NCBI GenBank assembly: GCA_008360975.2
Contig: CM039184.1
Coordinates: forward strand, 46,943,797-47,007,796
Reading direction: 5' to 3'
Origin: Lichenostomus cassidix
Taxonomy: Eukaryota > Chordata > Aves > Passeriformes > Meliphagidae
DNA: 64,000 nucleotides
Shown here: one piece after another, positions 21,991 through 36,112 of the stretch
Position numbering within the stretch: the stretch's first letter is position 1
How the letters are laid out: each line of letters begins with the position of its first letter
Translations under genes and position numbers: made by a program
The notes under the pieces: generated by a model
Database searches by the model: none
Told to the model about the DNA's origin: nothing
What the model saw: only the letters and a program-made list of their open reading frames with translations

Positions 21991-24900
21991 AGTAAATCCT
22001 GGAATGTAAACTACAGCAGTTTGAAAAGCACTGCCAAAAGGAAGAGTTGCTTGAAAAAAAAATTTGTCCTATGAGAAGAAACTCCTGCTTGTTGGTGGGC
22101 CAAATATAGTAGTCACTTGACACTTATGTTAGCTTCAGTGTCAGAGCTTACAGACAAAGCCTAAGAATGGAAAGAAAATGAAAATCAGAAAAATGAAGTG
22201 ATGGAATGGTGGACTGGAAGTTTTATTCTGAAACACATTGTCTAGTAATACTAAACATTTAAAGGAAAAAATAATTTAAACTACTTTTTCTTATTGTGTT
22301 TCTTCTCTATGCTTGTTCTAGGAAATGAGCTTCTTGTCAGGAATGCTTCCAGATCAATTGAACTGAAACATATTTGCATGCAAAACTTCATTCTGCTAGT
22401 TATGCTCATCTGGCTTAGCATACAATATATCACAAGCAAACCAGAATGCATTTGGAACACACAAAAAATAAGGCATAAATAACAAAGACATATTGAACTC
22501 GACATCATTTGTAGGAGTTACGGGCAAAGAGTTTCACAGAGCTTAGAAAAATTGTCAGCTTAGAAAAATTGACAAATGGGAAAATAGAAAAAAGACACCT
22601 CACCAAATGCATGACACAATGAATTATTCTCCCAGTTATTTCAGCGGCTGGTGCAAGGGAAAAAAAAAAAAAAGCAGTGCTCACAAAACAACTCGGAACT
22701 AAATCAAGAGCTAACCATAAATGCTGTATGGTGGCACCTGGACAGCTATAAGAACTTATGCACATTCAACAGCTTTTAAATGCAAACTGCTGCTGAAGGA
22801 ATTAATGCATTTATACTGAGCTGTATTTTGATTAGAACACTCTCCTTGCATTCAGAGGGAGACAATGCTCTTTGAATGGGTTGTCCATTATAGGTGAGTC
22901 AGGCATTACAACCATTGGAGCAACGGACAGCTTGCATGATGTGAACCAGCTGCTACCCGGTCTGCCAGGTTCTGGCTCCTTACACAGAGAGTGTTTGGGA
23001 AGATGTGGTTGTGGTGTTTATGTCCCATTAGCAGTGGACTCACTGCAAATGTACGACTGGCAGCTCTCTACATGTGCAAATGGCCATGCTCAGGAAGGTG
23101 GGCAATAGCTGCTCTGTGGTGTCCTCAATAGATTTGCTAGGTAGTGTTTTATGATTTTCAGAGCAGTGTTCATCCTACCTGCATTGTTTGTGTGCAGGGA
23201 TTTGGTCAAGACCTGAAGAACATTAGCATATGATTAGAGGCAATCCAAGAGTCTTCCTGTGATGTGAAGATTGGGCTCCCCTGCAGCAAGAAATAATCTT
23301 CCTAATATAAACCTAATGACTTTTTGAACAACAAAGCAGATAAACCCTTCCTACTGAAAAAACTACAATACATATGCCATTTCTGCTTTTCCTTCACTTT
23401 TAGCTTTGCTGTTTTCATTCCATCAGACAAGATATCCTTTTGTCTAAATTTCTCCCTAGTAAAAGAACACAACTGACCTACCATCTTACTCCCAAATCTT
23501 CAGCTGCTTCTGAAAAATGCCATTTAGTTTGTGACAAGATCCTGAGTACATTTCTTGGCATTTTTGCCTTTAAAAATTTACGAAAAATAACCTACACTTC
23601 CCTAAAAAGAAAAAAACCCCAGAACTTAAGTCAGGCTAGTTCTGATTTAATACAAACAGTCATCCAAAAACCTAGAAACAAAAACAGTCACAGGTCTGTG
23701 TTGGGGAGTGTGAGATTGCTGTTTCTGCTTTGTGAGCTGCAAACATTTCTGTTTCAATCAAGTGTATGAATAATTTAAGAATAAACCACAACAGGCTCCC
23801 TGAACTACACCCAGACATCAACAGTTATTCTGAGCCATGCTGACAACACCCACAGTTTGATGCTCTATTTAGTTGGCATGACTAGTAGGTCACCTGTGTG
23901 GGTGGTGGCTGAGTGCTTCAGACGAGGCATCATCTAGGACTGCCAAAAACTGACTGTTCAATGTTGATACCCAGACATGAACTCAGAACCAAGAGATTTC
24001 AAGGACAGCTTCAGAAAAAACAGACTTTATAGTAGCAGAACAAAAAGTACCTCATGTAAAACTGTAAATGTGTGACACAAATAATGAAGAATAACATGTT
24101 ACAAATAAGGCATAAAAAATTTATACATGAAACAAAAACATCTTTTGTTTGCATCTGAAGATAAGTGATCACAAGGTAATTCTACATTAGAAATCATTAA
24201 CAGATGGACAGCTCGCTGGGGAATAAGTCCAACCTTTGTTACCTTTTCCAGAAGAAAACCGTCAAGATTTCAAAACATCTGCAGATAGGAACCTCCAAAT
24301 GCAGGCCAGTTCAGAGAAAAGGAGCCCACCTCAGAGTAGAACTACTTATTTAGTACCTTTTTAGTTGTTATAAACCTATAATTCTGAATGGGAAAACAGA
24401 TAGACTTACAGTTTATTGACCTGCAGTCAAACTTACTTTCCCAGACATGCCCTTTGGAATTCCCAATTATCTTTCACTTTTTATGTTTCTCACTTTTGCA
24501 TCACCTTGTTTTTCTGTTTACAAGTTGTTTCTTCCTATTTCCTTAGCCTAAATGAAATAAAGATAAAACCCAGGCAGTTATGGCTTTCTTATATTCTTAG
24601 AAGCCTGTATCACTTTCAGATCTTTCTACTGAGTCTTACAATATCTTAAACATGGATGTCAAAGCCAAAGTTACAAACCAATCCCCACTACACGGCTCCG
24701 ATGAAGGAGCACCTACTGCTGCTGAGGGCATTTAACAGGAGCGCCATAGGCAGACTCTTTTTTTAGACAGTGAACACAATTTTACTGCACAGTGAAGGAG
24801 CTTTGGGATTGACTCCTGTAATAAATCTCAACTAATTATGCTAATACGTAGGGCATGAAATTAGCTGCTCATTTCATGCCTGTGACATCTACTAATCTGT

Positions 24901-25914
24901 ATGTTGGTTTATTATTTGCATTCTGATGTTTATGAAGAAAAGATATCTTTTCCCTACAGTAGTACTGAACAGCTGTTACTTAATTCCCAAAGTCAAATCT
25001 TCCAAACTCCTTTATCAAAAGAGACTTTGGTGCCCCTTTGCAATTCCAGTGGGATCACACAGGTATCCCAGCCCAGGTAAGAGGTTTACTGTGTCAATGT
25101 TTAAACAGACCAAAATCAGAGAGGATAGGAACTGTATGGATTAAGTAACTCTGCCTCAAGTCTTAGTGAATAACTCATCTTAGAGCAAATAACTCACTAT
25201 TGCACTCCAACTGACACACATTTCTCAATGCTGCTCTTTCCAGGAGTATATATTACACTTGTAGGATTCACTTTCATAAGTGACAAAAATCCCACAGTAC
25301 ACACTGTCATCAAAAGCAATTACACAACGGCATTACTTCTCCCAGATATCCCATTCACCACTTTCATCAGATTACGTTCCCAGAATGCACACTATAAAAC
25401 AATTAGACACCAAATTAATAAGCAATTTTAGAGCTGGTAGCATGCCAGTTATTAATGCATCTAAATTCTGCAGTAGTTATTGATGCTTTGAATGTCAAAA
25501 ATTCCTATTTATATAATGTCTTGGTAAATATTCAATCTCCCTGAAAGGACTGTAACAGGGATGGCTGTAAACCAGCCATTCCTACGCCTCCTGCAGCTGT
25601 GCCTCCGATTCCTCACAGCTTCATGACAGCTGAAGTCTGAGAGGAGTCAAGGGGCAGAGGAGCCTTACCAGTCAGACACACTGCAGGATGAGCACACAGG
25701 GAGAAAAGGGGAGGGGAAAAAAGCCTGGTATGAGTCACTGTTAAAAAACCATGAAAACCTTATCCACATGCAATGCATAATTTCCAACACAACAGACTTC
25801 AAATGTGTTTTGAGAAGGGGATATCATGATTAATCCCACATGCTTTGAGTCAGCAAATGAATAGAGAATTTACTTCTACAAAGAATTTCAGACTTTTTGT
25901 AGACTAAAAGCTAC
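21991..25914. other. AT-rich unassigned sequence
   Basis: About 3.9 kb without a recognised gene. It holds a poly-A run (22,660-22,673), a slightly GC-richer 79-codon plus frame at 22,872-23,108 with no known motif, and several short chance frames. Confidence 0.4.
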
Positions 25915-26350
25915 TGAGACCCTGGCTGCTCTGCTTGCACTTGCAACGTCTGAGGCTTATTTCAGGACAGCAGCAGAATATGGGCTGCAGGTGTGGCTAG
26001 GGAGAGGCCAGGGGCTGCACTGTGCTGGACGCAGCTGGTTCCAGAAAGTTCCAGCTGGCTCCAAAGGAGCCACTGTAGTGCACAGCTGAGCTGCTCAGCC
26101 AGGCTGCTGGCACCTCTGGGAGGAGGTCCATGGCACAGTGGATAGCCTCTGCAGCCTGTGGAGAGCCCACACTGGAGCAGAGGAAAAGCAGGAGGAAGGA
26201 GTGGCAGAGAGGAGCCTCTGTGTCCTTCTGGCAACCCTGGACATCCCTTGCCCATGTCAGTTGTTGCCTCTCTGAAAGGAGTGTGACCTGCAGTGACAGC
26301 AATGGGCACGGAGAGGAGTCTGGAGAGAAGGAATGGATTTACACATGAGT
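25915..26350 (+). mobile_element. Diverged ERVL-like LTR fragment
   Basis: GC-rich island with the same vocabulary as the ERVL-like LTR at 20.6 kb: GGGCTGCAGGTGTGGCTAGG (25,982), GTTCCAGCTGGCTCC, GAGCCACTG, then CCTGTGGAGAGCCCACACTG GAGCAGAGG (26,155-26,184) and AGGAGGAAGGAGTGGCAGAG. This order is that of avian ERVL LTRs in sense orientation. The 5' end, TATA region and 3' terminus are not intact, so the copy is old. The 137- and 101-codon minus-strand frames over it are shadows. Confidence 0.55.
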
Positions 26351-26710
26351 TCTCCTGCTCCTGATCTTTCTTCACTTCCTGTCCCAGTCCCCGGAGAGGA
26401 GGGAAATAAGCTTAGCTGCCAGCTCAGGCCACCTCAGCGCCTCTGCTCACAGCTGACACTGCTGCTTCCAAATCAGCCTTAGCAGACCCAAGGGCAAGTT
26501 GCCATCAGATTTCCTGCTGCACTGTGTATTCCTGCCCCTGCCCTTGGGCTGGAGCTATGTGTCATTGGGGACAGAGAGGTGTTTGCTCCAGCTGGCATCA
26601 GCTCTAGAGGAGATCTGATGAGCCTGCTGGGAGATCTGCCTGTGCAGGGGGCAGGAAGGAAGCAGTTTCACCAGTTTATGCTAAGGAAGGGTCGTGTCAA
26701 AGGGTCCCAT
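26351..26710. other. GC-rich unassigned block after the LTR fragment
   Basis: Continues the elevated GC of the preceding LTR fragment and may be its 3' half or another repeat; I cannot assign it. No open frame of note. Confidence 0.35.
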
Positions 26711-29700
26711 CCACTCCCTTTCTGATTCATCTCCTTTTTTCTAATCAACATTTCAATTTACCTATTAAATATGTAATCAATATTTAAAACTAAAATATCA
26801 CCAAATTTTAAAAATATAATCAAGGAATTTTATAACTAGAATCAAGCTTCAAAGACATGGAAAATGTGTTTTCTAGTCTATGAAGTAACACACTAAGGCT
26901 TAATTAAGAAGTGTGGTTGAAATTGTAACATTTTTAAAAACTAAAGGACATTTAAATCTGGGGAGGTATTGCATCACACAAACGTTTTTTTCCTGCAATT
27001 CCTGTGAATAACAAAAATACATGTAAAATGAAGATGCAAATAAATACAGCTGAGAAAAACATTAGTGATAAATATGTAATACACATTATCTACAGTAGTC
27101 CTCCCACTACTTCAAATAAACGTTACAGCTCTCTTTCTGGTTTCCCCTATTATTGCCAGATCAAAGTAGTAGAAATTCCGCTCATTTTGTAATTTCTTTG
27201 ATGATTTTCTGTAGCCTTAAGCTGTTCACCAGAGAAGATCGCAACATGCAGGCCCAAGTCACTAGAGAATTTAAGAACATGTCTAATTTTATGAATTATC
27301 ATATCACAACAGAGGAAGCTGCACACATGCTTAAAATTTCAAAAGCATTTTGCTTTTTAGTCTCACCCAGAATATATCCAGAGAGGGTCACTAAAATGAA
27401 CGTAGCTTGCTCATTATCTGAAAATTTCAGAAGCTTCTTATTTCTTGAGCAATTAAAACAAAAAAAAAAATTACAGTGTTTATTAACAACTGGTGCTTCT
27501 TAAGTCATCTGTGCCACTTGCTAGTAGGAAAAAAATCAGTGACTTAAGTCCAATTGCTTGTCATATGGTTATCTATTCCCTTTGATATTAGCCACCAGAA
27601 AATAGTCTAATATATTGCAATAAAATCAATTTAATTTAACTATGTAAAATAAATTTTGCTGTTGATCCTGTGTACATTTTACATTTTCTCTAGCCTTTCA
27701 GTTCCAGTGAAGCATGAATGTTATTTTGCCTGTTTAATTGAGAACTCCTATTCTAAACCAAAGTTCATTGAATTGGTACCCAAGTGTAATGCAATTAGTA
27801 ACACAGCTTTTAAAACAGAAAGAACATCTGTGCATAGTGAAAAATGTCTATTGATGACATTTATTGCATTTTTTGTCTGTACATAATGTAGCATGTATAT
27901 ACCTGAAGATAAAGCACTTAGGAAGGTTTTTTCCATGTACTATTTTTAGCACTTGAAATTATGTAAACTCAAGATATTTCATTGTTCTATCTCATCAACA
28001 CTAATTATAATTATAATTATAATTATAATTATAATTATAATTCACAAAAAAATACACAAAATTGTGTCTGCAAGGGCATCTCCAAGTATTCAATTTTCTT
28101 TTTCATTTGATAATCTAGCAAGGAGGATTTTCTAATTTAGTTGTATTGTTTAAATTGAATTAGGAGGTTCTGATGGGTTTTTTCATCTGTGAAGTTTTCC
28201 TCAGAAGGTACTCTTTGCCACATTAAGTCACAACGCAGAATGATAGGGCTGAGAATATATTTCACATCTGTTTACCATGCAGGGCAGCAAACCATTAGAT
28301 GACTTCTGCTGAAAAATACCCACAACAGCCTCTTGTAAGTCATTCAAATTAAAAGAATAAAATGTTCTTATGAGAGGCTAATAGAACAAGTTTTAATATT
28401 ATACAAGTCTTCATTTTCTAATGATTAATAAATTAACATTTCATGATAAACACTGAGATTTCTTTATTTACTTCATTCCAAAATGAGAAAAGACTTACCC
28501 CGTCTCAATGACATTTCCCAAGGATAGTAAAGTGCAAAAAAGTTCTGAAATCATTGTAAATCTTCATAATACTTCATAATATGGTATATAATTTCATAAT
28601 AGGTCACAGCTCAGTATTATGTATTCATTATATTGCTCAATAAACTAAACCACAAAGAAACTACCTGATTTACTCATGGTCAAAACCCAGTCAGAGTCAG
28701 TGGTCATAGCCTCCAATTTTCTATTTTCAGTTCATGTTTAAAAGTTGCTCTCAAATTAAAATCTGGTACAAAAATACCACCAAAAATACCACCAAAACAT
28801 GAAAAGGGGCAGAGTTGTTTCAGCAATGCAGTGCATTTGGCCAGTTTTTATTAAAAAAAAACCAACAAAAAACCCACCCCCAGTTTAGTCTCTGACCTTC
28901 AAATGCAGAATCTCAAAGTCATTTTACTGATACTCTGAGAACAACCAGCAAGAAACATCTTTTCTGTCTTACAGTCTGACACACAAGAGGCCAGCTCATG
29001 TTGTATGTGAGTTCAGAAGCAGTTTGACATTCTTTGTGAGAGGTCACCAAAAATATCAGTGGAAAAAGTGTTGGAAATTCCTGCACTGGATCTAAAATAA
29101 AATTAATCCAAGTCTTCACACAGACAGTGTTTTCTATGCATGCTAAAGACACCTGGCTGCACTACACATAGCATTCTTGTCCAAATACAGATGAAGTCAG
29201 TTATTATCATATTAAATGTGATGCATTTTTCACTTTCATTAAATGGTAACAGATTTTTCTCTGTCATTTTTGATTGACCCATATCTAGAAAATGATTGGG
29301 CAGTCGTGACATTGTGTATGATTTTTATCATAAAAAGTCATCTCTTTACTTAAAAATATATTTTAAATAGAAGGTATCACTTAAATTTCACTACAGACTT
29401 TTAGACATTAATAAGAATTGGTGAATATTTTTATTACATTCAGAACCCATTAGAATTTTTTTTGTCTGAAATGAGTTGTTCTGTTGAGCAACACTAGAAA
29501 ATATTTAACTGACAAAAATAAGCCTTTTTTGTTCACCAGTGCACAATGCCTGATTCTTGTTATTAGAGGGTCTAATGCCTGAGGGTGATGAATTTTACAT
29601 TTAATTTACCTATATGAATCTGATCATATCTACACCACACAAATTCTGTCTAAACCCATGTGATGTTTTACTGAAATCAAAATGTACAGGCAAAGGAGGT

Positions 29701-31740
29701 GCTATCCCCCTTTTACCAAGTTCACCCCCTGTTTAGTTCCTTCTTCTTGTGGATTTGCACCCAGATTTAATAGAAAGACACCTAGAGATGTCCAGATTCT
29801 GTATTAAGAAATAAATCCCACCCTATCTGGAACAAAGTGTTATTATACAGTAACTTTTGCAGAATATTGAAAAACTGAGCTTGTTTACAGAATGTGAGAA
29901 AGAACATTCTGTGATTAGGGCGAGGCGGGCATCTATTCAGCTGCTCTAATTTAGATGATTCATACGTAAGGGAACAATTTCAATGTGAAATAAGCAACAT
30001 TTAGAGATGAAAAAAAACCCAAACAATGTGTTAGTCAACATGGGTGGAATTTAACTTATTTTTGTCATGGTATAAGCTAAAATACCAGTTATACCCTTAT
30101 CCATAATTACATTCTTTACAAAGATGCTCATTCTAACTCCCTTACTGCTTAAGAATTATTGAGTTTAATGCCTCTAATAGTTCCTAGTGCCAGTCTTTCT
30201 CTAAATTTTAATTCCTGAGAACTAACAAAAGAAAAAAGATGTATTAATTTAAAATAAATTCATGTCTGTCCATGAGCTGCTTAATGAATAAATGGAAGAT
30301 TTACTAGTCTATAATCATTAGAATACTTCTTTGCTTATTCTCAGCATGCTCCTGATAAAAATGATATAACTGCTATACTCCAGTGATCATAGCAAAATAG
30401 ATATATAACACTGCACTGAAATACTATCTGTGATTCTGTCACTTGTGCGAGGGATCATAATTATATGCTGCAGAAAATGAATTAATGGAATAAATGAAGT
30501 ATGCAGATATCTGTCAGCCCTGACAAACAACTTTGCTGTTCAATTAGCATAACTCCATACTTTATTAAAGAACTGGGATTACTCATCACAGTTAAATGCT
30601 TTATTTATTTAAGATGCTCATTTATAAAACAGGTCTAGAGAAGTATCAATTTATTTTCCTGAAGCCTCTTAGTGACAGAAGATGGTGTGGTTATGTACAG
30701 AAGACAGTTTGTACATGTTTTTAATACTGTGGGCCACATCTCTAATTTATACTGTTTTGTGAACTGCCTCTTCACCCATTTACATGATTTGACATTCCCA
30801 TGGCAACTACAGTAACTGCCAACATGGAAAAATACTAGTGGCATATTTAATGCATTTTAACTTAGCAGTAAGCACATCATCCCTTTTGGGGGTGAAATGC
30901 AGACAAAGCAGCTGGAGCTTGCAGTGAGGAGCCACAGAACATCCCAGAGTCTGTATGGAAGGAGCAGACAGAAGCACCTTGCGACTGCTCAAAGTCTCCA
31001 AACTCACTAGCAGATTTTCTGAGTGTCTGTGCTGCAAATCTTTGTAAAATGCCACTAGCAGATGGTTCCTAGAAGGAAGGACTTGAGGGTAATTATAAGC
31101 CTGGTGTTGGTATTCACACGGGTTTTGGCCAGGGAGTGCTGCTGTCTGAGTGCATGCGGAGAGCAACTCACAGGAGAGGACTCCAAGCAGAGAAATCTTC
31201 CTCTGCCTAGAAACCTCCTGTCTCTGCTGCTCTCCAAGGATGCTGCTCCACACAAAATGGGTTTCAAGCACCAGTCTTTAATAAAGGGCAGACTGAATGG
31301 ATATCTTACACTGAATACTTGAGCAAGGGAGGAAAAAAAAAATAGTGATGACAAGTGAGATAAATGTGACCGTCTATAATTTAAGAATCAGAAGTTTTAA
31401 AGACTTCAGTGAAATCATGAAAATCTTGTCTCATTCCTGGTGTCCACTGGCATATCTTCAGGTCTGTGTTTTTTGTCTCTCCCTGCCAGTAGAAAACACA
31501 GTGGGGGAGAAAAAAAACCAAACCAAAACAAGATGGCATATAAGGTGATTTAGAATGACAGCAATATACATTGAGGTTTCAAGATAGATAGCAGGGAAAG
31601 ATTATTTCTACCCATATTAGAAAACAAGTTGTTCGAATAAGTTTGAAATAACTTGTAATCATAAATCAAGAGTATAAGACTATTACGAAAAAAGAAAAAA
31701 CAGAGCTAACTCTTTAATACCAGAATAGTATTCAAAGACC
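26711..31740. other. AT-rich unassigned stretch
   Basis: About 5 kb of very AT-rich DNA, with a TAATTA-type microsatellite at 28,002-28,042. Frames at 27,153-27,503 (+) and 30,807-31,271 (-, 154 codons) are the longest; neither has motifs or convincing splice signals. No repeat family recognised. Confidence 0.4.
28002..28042. repeat. (TAATTA)n microsatellite
   Basis: About 6.8 perfect copies of the hexamer TAATTA. The unit is its own reverse complement, so the whole 41-bp array is palindromic. Confidence 0.95.
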
Positions 31741-31791
31741 ATCTCTAGCAAAATGAACGGGACCATTCCTACTATTTATCTTTATCCTCTG

Positions 31792-31805
31792 CCGCCATCT
31801 GGTGG
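31792..31805 (-). promoter_or_regulatory. CTCF-type insulator motif
   Basis: Minus strand reads CCACCAGATGGCGG, preceded by TGG and followed by CAG. This fits the vertebrate CTCF core (CCASYAGRKGGCRS) at all 14 positions. CTCF anchors chromatin loops, and direction matters: this site points to the minus strand. Sequence match only; occupancy is not shown. Confidence 0.65.
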
Positions 31806-31808
31806 CCA

Positions 31809-34800
31809 CTGAATTCAAAAGGCTCATAAAAAACCTTTCGATGAATGATCTACAGAACATGGAAAGTCGGGACCTTTAGAAAAAAACACACAGAACAGTC
31901 AATCTTTGCATGAAGCAGCATGTTTTCAGGCAAGGGATACTGAAAACAAGTTAATAGAAGTTTCTGGATGTAAAGATCTTTCAGAAACCACATAAAAGAG
32001 GAGGATGTTGATCAGCAAGGGAAAGATTCCTTCCATGTGGAAATTAAGAGTTTACATGAAGATTCTGGTAGCATTTCCCCTCCAAAGGTAATGGAAAGGC
32101 AAAGGGCAATCCAAGGCAACTCCAAAGGCATATTCTTCCTTCTTAAAAAGAGATGTCTAAAGTAATTGGGATTAATCAGCATTTGTATGTGCTTCCTTCT
32201 GTCCATTGCCTATAAAGCAACCTTCACTTAGAGAGCTTAATCCCACCCAAGCCAAAACATCAGACCTTTATAGCACGTCTGTGTGGGCACATATCTGGAA
32301 TTATTTTAGTAGTAAGCAAATGTCAGGGGAGACTACTCATAATGTAAAATTATTATTTTGAGCTGTTAGTAACATGACTTTTTTAGCACTTGTCAAACAT
32401 CAGATAGAAAAACTACTGCACTTTCAAAAGATAGACAGTGAAAAATACATGTTCAGTTAAAGTGAGGCATCAGGACTAGTATCACCATAAGACATCAGGT
32501 CTCAGGACTCTGGCAATGGAAGACAGAAAAGGCTACTTTTCTCCTGCCTGCACTTGCAGAAAGGGATTTTGCTGTACTCGTTTATGTTCATGGTCACTGC
32601 TACAAGAGAACAAGGGTGGCCAATTGTCACAGTTGCCCATAATTTTGGTTTAATCTCACTGCTTTGACCTTAAGGACAATGAAAAGTTGAGGACATTGTA
32701 AGAATAATTGGCTTCTCTCTGCCAAAGGAGGATGCTGACCACACAAATGTATAGTGAAAATTCCTGTGCATTTCCAGTTCTCAACCAAATTTTCTCCTCA
32801 ATCGGATAGAGGATATTTGCTTGCTTTCTTTGCATATGTGTAACTATATGTTTCAAAGACAATAATTGTCAATGGAGGAACAGCTAAAAGTATTCTTCCT
32901 GAAAGACAGAAAAATACTTCCACACATGGACTGAAAATCCTTAGTTTGGACAAAATTATTCTGATAGAGCAAAGCAGCTGGTGCTCCTGGAAACAATGGG
33001 TTGCAAGTTCATTCAAGGGCAGCTTCTATCATCACAGATCCAGCATGAAAAATAATTAACAAAAAAAAAAAAGAGGAAAAGAAGAGAAAATGCCAGAGAA
33101 ACAGATAAGCATTTTATCACTATAAGGAAAGGAGAAAGCTAGATGATTTCTGCAGACCAAAAGACAGAAGCAAAGAGATCTGTGACACCTTTGGGTCAGG
33201 AAACCGGGCTGAAGCTCAGTTGGCTTAATCACACATTATCCACCATTTATGATGGTGGCAACAGAAGAGGAAAAACACAGAAATGAGTGTTTCACACTAT
33301 TTACGTCCCCCACCATGCCTTAAAGGCATCAGAGTTGGTTTCATTGCAATTCACTGATAAGAAGACACTCAATGAGTGGCAGAAAACAAAGCTGGTCTGA
33401 AGCATTGTACAAGTCACAGGTCACTATGAGCTTGGATGAGATGCTAAGGTTGATAGGAGATCTCCTAGCTGAGCATGGTTAATCTGAATTCAGATTGATA
33501 ATACAACACAGCAGGAAAACTGCTTTCATGATTTCCTGGCATTCTAACAGATGGATACCCAAGAATCCTGATCTGGTAGGAAACAGGAAATGTGCCCCAC
33601 ACAGTCTTGGGTAGAAATTTGGGTTATTATCTTTATCCTTTAATTTTGCTGCTAGCTGAATATAGGTCCTCCCTTTTTTTCTCCCTTAAGTGCTAATCTG
33701 CTCTCTGGTTCCTACTTTTGCCAATTCTTTCCTTGCCCGTTATTTTTCATATTCAATTTGCAATGGCACCATCTGTCTATCAAGGAACTTCCCTTCCCCT
33801 CTCATGCTGTGTAGGAGCAACTCTCCTAATATCTGCCATTTAGGGAAACAAAGATTTAGCTTGGAATTCCTCCAGAGTTTTCTTAGTAATGTTCTGAAAA
33901 AAAGAAAATCAGTCTTGATGACCTTCTGTTCATCATGCTACTCCTAGTCACAGTTCTTTAGAGTGAATCCTAATGAAGAGCAATCTGCTTGCATGACTGA
34001 TACATATTTGGATTAGGCTGAATTGCCATGGTCAGACACATCATCTGAAAAACTGAAGTACTTGGAGCAGCTGTGAAGGCTGATGTGGAAAAAAATTATC
34101 AGACTAAGCGGTAAGAAAACTTTTGCTTTGCACACCACTTGCTAAGGTTAATTGCTGCAACATATAAAAATGTGACAGTTCTTACAGATTACACAGGATA
34201 AAGGATACTTTTGTAATCTTAGTGCAGAAACTCAAATGTTAAAGCTAGAAGAAATACGTTTTCTTCCTCTGGTAAGTAACTTGTTATTTTAAATATTTCA
34301 GTTATTAGAACTTGTTTCTATTTTTAACACTCATATAATTTACCATATCATGTTGTGAATCCTGATTTAGGATCCTGCTGGCTATGCCAATTTGTCTCAA
34401 GTGAGTGATTTAGATTTTTCAAAGAATCACTGTGAAAGGCAATAGCACAAGTGGAATTTTCTGGTGTCTTATGAGAATAAAATGTCTCAGCAGGTTAGTT
34501 GAATTTATATAACAGTGCCACACATAATTTCTTCCTAGGAGCTTGTCACTTCTACACAAAGCAAGGATTCTTCAAACACCAAGTGTGTATGTGAAGGATT
34601 TTTTAAAGTAGTATAATTCTTCATTAGAAAACATATATCTATCAAAAGCAATCAGCAGTATGAAAAAAAAATCAAAATCAAAGAAAAAAACTCCCTGTAA
34701 TCTTGGCCCAAACTCTCTCCCTTACTTTGCATTTTTGCCTTCAAAAACTGTGTGCATTAATAATGCCTTGTTTAACATGCACGTAATAGGTGTATGCAAT

Positions 34801-35917
34801 CATTTTCTGCAATAAGTTATTTGGTGTTGTGACATCACAAAATTTGTTTGTACAGCTTGCTTTACTGATAACCACCATAACATCTGAGTGCCTCCTAATC
34901 CTTATATTGTTTGGATGCACAATTGAAAAGTAGGGAAATACTATTTTTTAGGTTTTGCAGATGATGACAAAAGCAAAGAGTAGTTACCCTGTTATCAATC
35001 TTTCTTTTTTCTGTCACTACTCATGCAGTTGAATGTGCTGATTTTTCTGCTAACAATTCATTCCAAAAGGTATAATAATCAGAAAAACTACTTAGAATGA
35101 AAAATACAACTTAAGTAACAAAGAAGTCATTCTAATATAAACACACAAAAAATCCTTCTCATTAGACAGTGAAGAGAGACAGGGAGATTGAGTTAAAGTA
35201 CAAATTACTGACACGTTAATATGCTAGTATAATTTTTTTGCTCATATGTATTCAGTTTAGGTGAAAGTATGCTATTAAAGCTGCAGGGCACTGCAGTTAC
35301 TAAAAAGAGACTAAGTAGGCCAAAGGAGAATCTGTAAATATTTTTGAGCTAATATATAAAAGTTTTAACATAAATCTCGAAGAATAAAAGCACAGAGATC
35401 TATCTAAGCACAGATGTCACTGATATCATCACTGCACAAAAATATTGTTAAAACGTCCAAATAATTAAATACATAAGGTGAAATGAAAAATATAAAAGGT
35501 AACAACATAGTGTAAAATTCAGCTTTTTTAACTTCTACTGATTTGATCAACATCCTTTAAAAGGCGAGAAAAAATTAGACTTGAAGGACCAGACACAAAA
35601 TGGAACTGCAGCTGGGAATTTAAAATTAGTCTTGCATGGACTTTGCAACTTTCCATGCTCAGCTGCTGTCTGTTCCTAAGGGACTTTTTCTTCTCTAAGC
35701 ATTTCAGTCCATTTATCTTGTAATTCTCCAGAATTTTTCCCATTGCACTTCAGTCTTCATAATACTGAGCAGTTTCAGGATTGCCTTACGCCTACACCAA
35801 GGCAAGATATCCCTCTTCCTTTTATAAGCAGAAGGACTTCTGACTGCCAATCTGAGCAAAACCTTGCCCTGCAAATGTCCTCATGAAGGACAGCAGCCAG
35901 AAAGGCTGGCAGCTCTT
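31809..35917. other. AT-rich unassigned stretch
   Basis: About 4.1 kb with an A-rich tract at 33,060-33,090 and only short chance frames. A 71-codon minus-strand frame at 35,528-35,743 and an 85-codon plus-strand frame at 33,690-33,947 have no recognised motif. No repeat family identified up to the CR1 end at 35.9 kb. Confidence 0.4.
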
Positions 35918-36112
35918 TTCATTGGTGAGGCACTGGAACAAGGTACCTGAAAAAGTGGCAAATACCCATTCCTGGAAGTATCCAAGTGCAGATTGGATCA
36001 GGCTCTGAGCAATCTGGTCCACTGAAAAGTGTCCCTGCCCATGGCAGGGGCGATTAGAACTTTGTGATCTATAAGGTCCCTTCCAACCCTAACCATTATA
36101 TAATTCTATGAT
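35918..36112 (+). mobile_element. CR1 LINE 3' end
   Basis: Sense CR1: GGTGAGGCACTGGAACAAGG (35,924), CCCATTCCTGGAAGTATCCA, TGTCCCTGCCCATGGCAGGG (36,029), AAGGTCCCTTCCAACCCTAA, ending in ATTCTATGAT at about 36,103. Only about 195 bp remain, a short 5'-truncated copy. Several bases differ from the CR1 pattern, so it is moderately old. Confidence 0.9.

Noticed and set aside
22872..23108. 79-codon plus-strand frame resembling a small secreted protein
   Set aside because: No signal peptide, no family match and only a few cysteines; kept as unassigned sequence.
30807..31271. 154-codon minus-strand frame, the longest in the window
   Set aside because: No recognised motif, no good splice sites, an overlapping plus frame of similar quality; composition consistent with chance in a slightly GC-richer patch.
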